From assembly GCF_023276375.1 (NCBI RefSeq), contig NZ_JALLPK010000002.1, forward strand, positions 186,001-250,000: a stretch of 64,000 nucleotides of DNA. The letters are read 5' to 3'. Both the position numbers and the translations under genes were made by a program. The DNA comes from Halocatena marina (GTDB taxonomy: Archaea > Halobacteriota > Halobacteria > Halobacteriales > Haloarculaceae). A model generated the notes under the pieces. That model worked only from the letters and a program-made list of their open reading frames with translations, was not told the DNA's origin and searched no databases. This document shows positions 58,009-64,000 of this stretch, in pieces. Numbering within the stretch: position 1 is the first letter of the stretch; each line of letters starts with the position of its first letter.

Positions 58009-58758
58009 TTAGTCTAACATCGCGCCACACGAGACGTTCACCTCCGTGCCGGTGATAGTACGCGCCCGATCCGAGGCCACGAAGGCTGCGACGTCGCCCA
58101 CATCAGCCAGCGTTGCCGTCCGATTCAGCATGGCATCTGCTTCGGTCTTGGCGACGATCTCGTCGCGTCCAGGGAGATCGTTCGGAATCGTCTCGAGGAC
58201 GCCCCCCGTCTTCAATGTGACCACACGAATGCCGTGCGGTCCGAGTTCGACTGTCCATTGTCGACGAAGACTTTCTAACGCGTCGAGTGAAACTTTGAGC
58301 CCCCCCAGTCCAGGGGGTGTCTGGGGACCCCCACCGCCGAACGTCAGAATTACTCCGGATTCTTGCGCAATCATGTGCCGCGCGGCTGCTTTGGTCGTCA
58401 GAAACTGTGTTCGAGTCGCAGTCGTGATCGGGTGAGTAAAGTCCTCAACCGATATGTCCATCAGCGGCTCTTGGACGTCCCCATATGAGATGAGGTTGAA
58501 CGAGACATCAATGCGTCCTGTCTCCTCGACCACTCTGTCGACAAACTCGTCGACAGCCTTCTCATCGAGGGCGTCCACGATGGCGGTGTCTGCTTCGCCG
58601 CCATGCAAACGAATGTCTTCGGCGACCTTCTCGATCGTTGCTCCGGTGCGTCCGGCGAGAAAGACCCTTGCTCCTTCCTGCGCAAAGGTGCGGGCAACAG
58701 CACCGCCGATCGACCCGCCTGCACCGTAGATCACGGCAACCTTTCCATCTAGCATCAT
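58009..58758 (-). CDS. Short-chain dehydrogenase/reductase lacking the catalytic Tyr
   Basis: A 249-residue Rossmann-fold SDR. The nucleotide motif is VIYGAGGSIGGAVARTFA. At the catalytic site the usual Y-x-x-x-K is replaced: the segment is PPGLGGLKVSLDALESL, with the Lys kept but Leu in place of Tyr. FGGGGPQ stands where the catalytic Ser strand normally is. It may be a reductase with another mechanism or a binding protein. Its ATG overlaps the stop of a small upstream frame, the last link in a chain of coupled genes. Confidence 0.88.
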   Translation of the reverse strand: MMLDGKVAVIYGAGGSIGGAVARTFAQEGARVFLAGRTGATIEKVAEDIRLHGGEADTAIVDALDEKAVDEFVDRVVEETGRIDVSFNLISYGDVQEPLMDISVEDFTHPITTATRTQFLTTKAAARHMIAQESGVILTFGGGGPQTPPGLGGLKVSLDALESLRRQWTVELGPHGIRVVTLKTGGVLETIPNDLPGRDEIVAKTEADAMLNRTATLADVGDVAAFVASDRARTITGTEVNVSCGAMLD

Positions 58759-58928
58759 GTCGATCCCCTCCCTTGATCTCGGGGGAACTCTGGTGACGCC
58801 TCGATTGTTCGTAGATTGATCAGGTTCATTTCGGTGGTCTCGATCTCAGCTTCATCGGTCGAGTCGGCCGTCATCGCTCTCCCCCACGGAAGTGGGGATT
58901 CAGCGTCGGCGTGTATCAACCGAGTCAT
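58755..58928 (-). CDS. Small linker frame between DHFR-like and SDR genes
   Basis: A 57-residue frame starting at an ATG that overlaps the DHFR-like gene's stop (ATGA at 58925-58928) and ending in a TGA that overlaps the SDR start. The sequence (MTRLIHADAESPLPWGRAM, acidic, then NLINLRTIEASPEFPRDQG) matches no family known to me. It may be the shrunken remains of a gene that keeps the translational chain intact. Confidence 0.45.
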   Translation of the reverse strand: MTRLIHADAESPLPWGRAMTADSTDEAEIETTEMNLINLRTIEASPEFPRDQGRGST

Positions 58929-59593
58929 GGTTCCTCCAGCGCGAACGATCCGTAGTCGATCTCGCCTGCCCGCTCGTAGCGGAGCAGTTGAACCCCTGTG
59001 CTCGACGTATCCGCGTACGTCAATTCGAGGCCCGTCGGGACGGTTCCGTCTCCGAACAGGCGCTTCCCTTCACCCAGTACCAGAGGTACGACCCAGATCC
59101 AAAATGCGTCGACCAGATCGTCGGCGAGCAGCGTCTGAATCAGATTCTGGCTTCCCTGCACCAGAATCACGTCCTCGTGATCCTCCTTGAGGTTCGCTAC
59201 GGCCTCGGCGACGTCTCCCGAGAGGAGCGACGAGTTGTTCCACTCCACCGCGTCGAGGGTTCTGGAGACGACGTGCTTTGGCATGCTGTTCAGTTTCGTC
59301 CCAACGGGATCATCCTCCGTATCGACGTTCGGCCAATGTGCAGCGAAAATCTCGTACGTCTTTCGACCAAGCAGCAGTGAGTCGACCTCGGCGAACTGGT
59401 CGTTCAACACCTCCTGCATCTGGTCATTCCAGTAGTTTACAACCCACCCACCGAATTCGAAACCACCGTCCCGATCCTCGTCGGGATCGCCCGGGGCCTG
59501 CATCACGCCATCGAGCGTGAGGAACGTTCCAACGACGAGTGTTCCCGGCGTCGTTTCCGTCTGGTCGTCGCTCGTTCGATTTCCTTCGGTCAT
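58925..59593 (-). CDS. DHFR/RibD-C-family reductase
   Basis: A 222-residue protein of the dihydrofolate-reductase-like family that includes RibD C-terminal domains. The N-terminal strand is GTLVVGTFLTLDGVMQAPGD; VDSLLLGRKTYEIFAAHWPN and VILVQGSQNLIQTLLADDLV bind the pyridine nucleotide. These YyaP-type proteins are not true folate enzymes; their substrates are unknown. One of three DHFR-like genes in the run 58.9-61.4 kb. Confidence 0.92.
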   Translation of the reverse strand: MTEGNRTSDDQTETTPGTLVVGTFLTLDGVMQAPGDPDEDRDGGFEFGGWVVNYWNDQMQEVLNDQFAEVDSLLLGRKTYEIFAAHWPNVDTEDDPVGTKLNSMPKHVVSRTLDAVEWNNSSLLSGDVAEAVANLKEDHEDVILVQGSQNLIQTLLADDLVDAFWIWVVPLVLGEGKRLFGDGTVPTGLELTYADTSSTGVQLLRYERAGEIDYGSFALEEP

Positions 59594-60042
59594 GGTTCCG
59601 CGAGCACCTCATCTAGAGTTCCGAGAGAGTTCTCCCAGCCCATCGCGGCACCTCCGACGGAATCGATGTTCGGGAGTTGCTCGTGAGTGAGAACAATCTC
59701 GGTGCCGTCCCCGGCGTCGGAGAACTCGACGCCGACGCGGCTGTCGACCTCAGTTTCCTGGAAGTTGGCCCACCGATCCGTGTAGACGATTCGTTCGTTC
59801 TCGACGATCTCCTCGAACGCACCGTCACTTCCGAACCATCCGTCGTCCGTGTGAAAGCGGATCGAGCGTTCACCGTCGGGTTCGGGAGCGAAGGTCTGGA
59901 TCTCGGTCCTCACGTCACCCGGTGCGGGAGCGAACCACTCCTCCAGTTCCCCGCGCTCCGTAAACGCCCGGAAGACGCGCTCGCGTGGCGCGTCGAACGT
60001 CCGGCGGATCGTGAGGCTCGTCTCGGTCGTTTCGATCATCAT
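59590..60042 (-). CDS. SRPBCC (AHSA1-type) protein
   Basis: A 150-residue START-like fold protein: LTIRRTFDAPRERVFRAFTE, then ELEEWFAPAPGDVRTEIQTF and RIVYTDRWANFQETEVDSRV, ending GWENSLGTLDEVLA. AHSA1-type proteins bind hydrophobic ligands or chaperones. The ATGA overlap with the DHFR-like gene downstream couples their translation. Confidence 0.93.
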   Translation of the reverse strand: MMIETTETSLTIRRTFDAPRERVFRAFTERGELEEWFAPAPGDVRTEIQTFAPEPDGERSIRFHTDDGWFGSDGAFEEIVENERIVYTDRWANFQETEVDSRVGVEFSDAGDGTEIVLTHEQLPNIDSVGGAAMGWENSLGTLDEVLAEP

Positions 60043-60296
60043 TGCGCTCCCTCAACTAGACCCGCGAGGTTTTCGAGGGGGGCGATCCATCCCTCGTTAG
60101 CGTCGATCGGGGGAGTGGCCTCTGGGACGTCTTCCTGTCGGACGGTGACCTCGGTCACGTCGGGAACTGCCTCGAAGGTGACCGTGGTCGTCATCTTGTC
60201 GGAGTTTGTGACCGCCTCGTAGGCCCGCTCGGGTGACACCTCGATGACTCGGCTCGCGGTCATGCTTCGCCCATCATTCGGCTCGCCGTCAGTCAT
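60039..60296 (-). CDS. AHSA1-type protein with large internal deletion
   Basis: An 85-residue version of the SRPBCC fold. It has the N-terminal strand (SRVIEVSPERAYEAVTNSDK) joined directly to the C-terminal strands and helix (MTTTVTFEAVPDVTEVTVRQ, then NEGWIAPLENLAGLVEGAQ). Compared with the gene at 61446, about 70 central residues are missing, but the frame and both ATGA overlaps are kept. The protein probably cannot fold as usual. Confidence 0.75.
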   Translation of the reverse strand: MTDGEPNDGRSMTASRVIEVSPERAYEAVTNSDKMTTTVTFEAVPDVTEVTVRQEDVPEATPPIDANEGWIAPLENLAGLVEGAQ

Positions 60297-60856
60297 TCGT
60301 TTTCCTCCGCCGGCTGGTAGGTGAGAACGACGACACCCGAGCCGGTCGTCTCCATCTCTACGAGTTTCAGACCAGTTGGCTCGCTTTCGTCTGTAAAGAG
60401 CTGCGTTCCACTTCCGTGAACGACGGGATGGACCCAGATCCGGTACTCATCGATGAGGCTGTGCTCCATGAGCGTCTGCAGCAGATCGCCACTCCCAACC
60501 AGTAAAATGTCCTCCCCAGACTGCTGTTTCAACGCGATGACTTCGTCGACGACATTCTCTGTGATTAGCTGTGCATTCCACGAAAGATCGTCTTCGTTCA
60601 GGGTCGTTGAGACGACGTGCTTGGGGATCCTATTTATCCAGTCTGCGTATCCGACGTCATCCGTCATGGATGGCCAGACAGCAGCCAGCCCTTGATAGGT
60701 CACGCGTCCCAGCAACAGCGCATCGAACGCAGTGATATGGTCTTTCGAATAACGCTCCATTTTATCAGGACCCTCCCAGAATTGCATTTGCCACTCCGCT
60801 TGCTCATCGAAGACGCCATCAAGTGTGACCTTGTTTTCGACAACGAGTTTTCTCAT
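60293..60856 (-). CDS. DHFR/RibD-C-family reductase
   Basis: A 187-residue YyaP-type DHFR-like protein: MRKLVVENKVTLDGVFDEQA, ITAFDALLLGRVTYQGLAAV, and EDILLVGSGDLLQTLMEHSL. ATGA overlaps both its neighbours. Substrate unknown. Confidence 0.92.
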   Translation of the reverse strand: MRKLVVENKVTLDGVFDEQAEWQMQFWEGPDKMERYSKDHITAFDALLLGRVTYQGLAAVWPSMTDDVGYADWINRIPKHVVSTTLNEDDLSWNAQLITENVVDEVIALKQQSGEDILLVGSGDLLQTLMEHSLIDEYRIWVHPVVHGSGTQLFTDESEPTGLKLVEMETTGSGVVVLTYQPAEENE

Positions 60857-61443
60857 GGTTCGTCCCCATTCAAGCTGACACGGAACCGGAGGTGGATTGC
60901 TGAGGCGGATTCGGTCACGTCAATGATTTCCAGTTGGATGTGCTCGTCACCCAGATTCTCAAACATCCGAGTACCGCTTCCGAAGAGAACCGGCACGAGG
61001 TGAATCTCGATCTCATCAACCAGCCCAGCCGCGATGTATTGCTGGCCAATACTCGCGCCTCCCATCACGCTGACAGTCTGATCGCCTGCGGCTGCTTTCG
61101 CCTGTTCGAGAGCGCTCTCAATGCCGTCGGTGACGAACGTGTAAACGCCGTCCGCAGGTACGTCTGAAGGCGCTTCGTGTGTGACGACGAACACTGGGCG
61201 GCGGGCAGGACCGGTTGGCCCATCCGATCCCCACCACGGGACGGAATCGTCGTACGTCTTGCGGCCCGCGATGACCGCTCCCAGGTTGGTGCCAGCTTCT
61301 TCGAGGATTTGACGACCAGTATCATCCTCCATCCATGCGTGCAACTGCTGTCCACCCTCACCCAACGGTTCCTCCTGACTCTGATTCGCTGCGGTGATGA
61401 ACCCGTCTAACGACATGCTGGTATCGAATACTACCTTGCTCAT
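60853..61443 (-). CDS. DHFR/RibD-C-family reductase
   Basis: A 196-residue DHFR-like protein: MSKVVFDTSMSLDGFITAAN, AVIAGRKTYDDSVPWWGSDG, VSVMGGASIGQQYIAAGLVD. Its end overlaps the next gene by ATGA. Its start follows the SRPBCC gene after only two bases. It differs more from the other two DHFR-like proteins than they do from each other, at least by eye. Confidence 0.92.
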   Translation of the reverse strand: MSKVVFDTSMSLDGFITAANQSQEEPLGEGGQQLHAWMEDDTGRQILEEAGTNLGAVIAGRKTYDDSVPWWGSDGPTGPARRPVFVVTHEAPSDVPADGVYTFVTDGIESALEQAKAAAGDQTVSVMGGASIGQQYIAAGLVDEIEIHLVPVLFGSGTRMFENLGDEHIQLEIIDVTESASAIHLRFRVSLNGDEP

Positions 61444-61445
61444 GG

Positions 61446-61949
61446 TTACGCCCCCTCGACCAGTTCAGCAAGGTTCCCGAGCGAGTCATCCCATCCTTCA
61501 CTGGCGTTTTCAGGTGGGATGTTCACGGGGATACCTGTTTGCTGAGCGGTGACTTTAGTCCCGTCGGGAACCGCCTCAAAGGTGATCGTGGTCGTCATTT
61601 CACCAGCCATTCCCGGATCGTCGCTCTCGAATTCCTCGGTGTAGACGATTCGCTCGCCGGGAGATAATTCCTGATATGTTCCGTGGAAGGTGCTAGCGTA
61701 CGATTCCAACGCTTCGGTGTCTGCGTTGAACGACATGCGGAAGGTTTCTCCTTCTGTGGCGTCAAATTCGTGGACTTCGGCGGAGAAGCCCTCCGGCGGG
61801 AGCCATGTGGCGAGTTCGTCGGGGTCGACGAAGGCTTCGTAGACTCTGCTTGGTGGGGCCTCAATCACGCGGGTTACGGTAATGCTTCGGTCGTCGTTAG
61901 CGGTGTCTTCGTCCATCGATTTTCTCCTGGTATCAGTGGTGTCTGTCAT
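61446..61949 (-). CDS. SRPBCC (AHSA1-type) protein
   Basis: A 167-residue AHSA1-type protein: ITVTRVIEAPPSRVYEAFVD, DELATWLPPEGFSAEVHEFD, SPGERIVYTEEFESDDPGMA, and the end EGWDDSLGNLAELVEGA. The start at 61949 (MTDTTDTRRKSMDED) overlaps the stop of the broken ArsR frame (ATGA at 61946-61949). It is the intact counterpart of the deleted gene at 60039. Confidence 0.92.
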   Translation of the reverse strand: MTDTTDTRRKSMDEDTANDDRSITVTRVIEAPPSRVYEAFVDPDELATWLPPEGFSAEVHEFDATEGETFRMSFNADTEALESYASTFHGTYQELSPGERIVYTEEFESDDPGMAGEMTTTITFEAVPDGTKVTAQQTGIPVNIPPENASEGWDDSLGNLAELVEGA

Positions 61950-62278
61950 TGGTTTTCTTGCTCCAGATGGTTGGCCAACGCATCGAATTGGTCCGCCCAA
62001 AAGAACCGGTACCCGGTCGACCATTCGAATGCCGCCGACAGTGGCACGGCGCCAAGGTGAGATCGTCGAACCGTCCATCCTTCTTCATCTCGGTGAAGCC
62101 GGCATCTTTCAGCACGTGCAGATGCTTCGACCCGCCGCAAATGAGACGTCATGGGGCTCGGCACGGCCGCCAACATTCTTGGGGCTGTTGGCTGCCTGAT
62201 CGGGGACAGCTCGACGGATTGGGTTGGCCAGCGCCCGAAATACCGTATCCAAATCGAGGTCGTCCGGTACTTGTTTAA
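61946..62278 (-). pseudogene. Frameshifted ArsR-type regulator
   Basis: Starts at an ATG (MVKQVPDDLDLDTVFRALAN, then PIRRAVPDQAANSPKNV) as an ArsR winged helix. A one-base loss moves the recognition helix and onward (SKHLHVLKDAGFTEMKKDGR) to a second frame, and a further change restores a third frame for RRSHLGAVPLSAAFEWSTGY and the end. ArsR genes normally head AHSA1 operons of this kind, so this run has lost its regulator. Confidence 0.75.
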
Positions 62279-62542
62279 CCATCCTGTTGAATAGACTGAC
62301 GCCGAGATATTAAACTTATCGGTTAAACAAATCCTTTTGCCGTTTCAGCCGAGGAGAGCGACTCTCGATAAGCACCTCCGTGCACCAAACTCGGGCTGTC
62401 TCCGCTGGTGCTACTGGTTCCGGCGCTCATCATCAAGATCAACAGTCGGAACGTATGCATTCCGCGCGTGCCTACAATGGCTCTCGCTTTTTGCATCAAC
62501 CGTGTTTGGATTTCTCAGCAGTGTCGTGAGAATGGCGATCAG
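62279..62542. other. Intergenic stretch
   Basis: About 260 bases holding the promoter of the ArsR/DHFR/SRPBCC run. No gene seen. Confidence 0.4.
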
Positions 62543-63394
62543 TTATGCAAGCCGATACAAGACTGGCATGGAGCCGGCCTGATTCGCTTCGAGATGGGTC
62601 TGCACATACTTTCGCAGGCCTGGATTCGTCATTTCTCGCCAGACGAAACGGAATCGGCTGATGTCCCATTGTGCGTTGTTGATCGCAACGAAGTCTGCTT
62701 TTTCCTCATCAAGGGGAACGAGTAACGTCGAGTTGTCGAGTCCTGTTTCGGCCACGTATCCCCCTGCCAAGTGATCGAATAGCTCCAGTAGTACCTCTGG
62801 ATCGTCAGCGACGAAGTGATTGAAGATGAATAGTCCATCACGTGCCTTGTTGACTGTATCGATGCGCTTTTTGTTACGTGCAGCCATGACGTGCATCTGT
62901 GTAGCCTCACTCTGGATTGTATCCACGAGCGTTTGGTAGGCTGTGGTGTCTCGTACATCGGGGACAACCGCAGGCGACTTCGTTTCAATGAGGATCGCAA
63001 TGTCGAATTGTGCTAAACGAAGCGAATCTATGTGATCTTTGATATATGGAAATCGGTGGAATGGTGGCATCGTAACGGCTTTGAAGACAGTAGCTGTCTC
63101 GACTGTTTCGAGTTCTTCGAGTTGCTGGGTCTGCTGTTTCAGCTTCTCTAGGAGGGTAGCCTTCTCGGCACTGGGAGGGAATAGCGTGATCGGCAGCGTC
63201 GAAGGCTGCACTTCTGCACCGATATGAATGTAGCCAAGCGTTGTTGGTTCGATAAACTGTGCTTTCGAGTACGTGGAATCAGCAATGACAGCAAGCGAAT
63301 CCGTAGACGATTCTGCTGAAGCGGAATCTGGCTCGGTTTCAGCCCGTCGGGAGTGCTGGTCGGTCTGTTCTGTGTCAGTCGTTGATGAATCCAT
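62543..63394 (-). CDS. Uncharacterised haloarchaeal protein
   Basis: A 283-residue soluble protein of no family known to me. The start at 63394 (MDSSTTDTEQTDQHSRRAET) gives an acidic, Ser/Thr-rich N-terminal 40 residues. The rest is mixed alpha/beta, with a helical stretch LEKLKQQTQQLEELETVETA, PPFHRFPYIKDHIDSLRLAQ and HLAGGYVAETGLDNSTLLVP. No signal peptide. It lies close to, and in line with, the ABC-2 permease gene, so it may be co-transcribed with it. Confidence 0.75.
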   Translation of the reverse strand: MDSSTTDTEQTDQHSRRAETEPDSASAESSTDSLAVIADSTYSKAQFIEPTTLGYIHIGAEVQPSTLPITLFPPSAEKATLLEKLKQQTQQLEELETVETATVFKAVTMPPFHRFPYIKDHIDSLRLAQFDIAILIETKSPAVVPDVRDTTAYQTLVDTIQSEATQMHVMAARNKKRIDTVNKARDGLFIFNHFVADDPEVLLELFDHLAGGYVAETGLDNSTLLVPLDEEKADFVAINNAQWDISRFRFVWREMTNPGLRKYVQTHLEANQAGSMPVLYRLA

Positions 63395-63523
63395 AGCGGA
63401 GAGACGGGTGCTTGTGTTGTAGTTGTGCGCTCGAACATGTTCGATCATTGCTGGCTGTCGACAAAGCGGTTCCAGACCGACCCCCGTGACCGATGACATG
63501 AACAAGTCACCGCAGTCAACAAT

Positions 63524-64000
63524 CTACCAGACAGCCGTACTCGATGCACGGGTGAGGACGTACACGGCGATCCCACCAAGCACGAGATCGAGCACGCCGA
63601 GGATGCCGAGTGACGGGCCAATGACACTCCAGTCCCAGCCGGATAGCATGATCGTCCGGGCAGCATTCACTCCGTACGTGATCGGATTTCCCGCGCTTAC
63701 AATCTGGAGCCAGCCCGGGAGCGCGTCCACCGGAACGAACGCTGTGCTTGCAAATAGTAATGGCAACTGCACGAGGTTTGTCACGATGCCTGTCACGCGG
63801 GTGCTACCAGTCACGACACCGAGGATGTTCGAGAACGACATGAACCAGACTGAGAACACGAGCGCCACGCCCAGAATGCCACCAATACCAAGGAGACCAG
63901 TCGTTACCGGTGTTCCAGCCACATATCCGAGACTCAACACGAATAGGGTGGGCACCATGATCAATAGGAGATCCGAGAGGACTTTTCCACAGAACACAGC
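63524..64000 (-). CDS. ABC-2 type transporter permease (partial)
   Basis: C-terminal 157 or more residues of an ABC-2 family membrane subunit; the gene continues past the right edge. It has five or so hydrophobic helices and the family phrase TNLVQLPLLFASTAFVPVDA, then LPGWLQIVSAGNPITYGVNA. It probably exports a drug, lipid or polysaccharide with an ATPase encoded beyond the window. Confidence 0.9.
   Translation of the reverse strand, partial: AVFCGKVLSDLLLIMVPTLFVLSLGYVAGTPVTTGLLGIGGILGVALVFSVWFMSFSNILGVVTGSTRVTGIVTNLVQLPLLFASTAFVPVDALPGWLQIVSAGNPITYGVNAARTIMLSGWDWSVIGPSLGILGVLDLVLGGIAVYVLTRASSTAVW

Overview
The window reads as a haloarchaeal chromosome. It encodes archaeal transcription factor TFB, archaeal translation factor aIF1A, an archaeal-type ATP-dependent DNA ligase, PGF-CTERM surface proteins, HalOD1 and bacterio-opsin-activator-type (HTH_10) regulators, and proteins rich in acidic residues. 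Many starts are GTG or nearly leaderless. I see no rRNA, tRNA, CRISPR array or intact insertion sequence. Eight or so decayed genes, and several AT-rich stretches without genes, mark this as an accessory, recombining part of the genome.

Layout. 0-11.5 kb: catalase-peroxidase KatG, a threonine-rich lipoprotein, a methyltransferase, two PGF-CTERM surface proteins carried in a duplicated cassette around a cold-shock protein, a lipoprotein nuclease with an Excalibur domain, and aIF1A. 11.9-15.7 kb: two HD hydrolases, a HAD phosphatase, a GNAT acetyltransferase and an APH-like kinase. 15.7-20.6 kb: a decayed zone (broken Nudix, MBL-fold and APH genes) holding a PQQ-propeller lipoprotein and a PIN toxin/antitoxin pair. 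20.6-30 kb: an HTH_10 regulator, an alpha/beta hydrolase, M3 oligopeptidase, a GH5-like glycosidase, cytidine deaminase, a second GNAT protein, a CBS protein, a tiny DUF1931 histone-fold protein and a membrane-anchored HNH nuclease.

30-42.3 kb is a catabolic island: AGE-family sugar epimerase, a secreted LamG/beta-propeller protein, a sulfatase, an IclR regulator, an HExxH protein translationally coupled to a hydantoinase/oxoprolinase, a permease and a large FAD-dependent oxidoreductase. Several promoters there share TATA-adjacent, partly palindromic elements, suggesting one regulon under the IclR protein. The set looks designed to take apart a sulfated or modified carbohydrate or a cyclic amide, but the substrate cannot be read from sequence.

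44-49.2 kb: a HalOD1 protein coupled to a mini zinc finger, a TrmB/HTH_10 chimeric pseudogene, and the most striking locus of the window: a prenyl diphosphate synthase in an operon with a class I terpene synthase fused to an N-terminal SRPBCC-like domain, next to a divergent PadR regulator. This looks like a small archaeal terpene biosynthesis unit.

50-64 kb: DNA ligase with its associated MBL-fold exonuclease, a second HalOD1 protein, a DUF4112 protein, TFB, a second sulfatase, an SDR, a run of DHFR-like and SRPBCC (AHSA1-type) genes strung together by ATGA stop/start overlaps behind a broken ArsR gene, an unknown haloarchaeal protein, and an ABC-2 permease running off the right edge.
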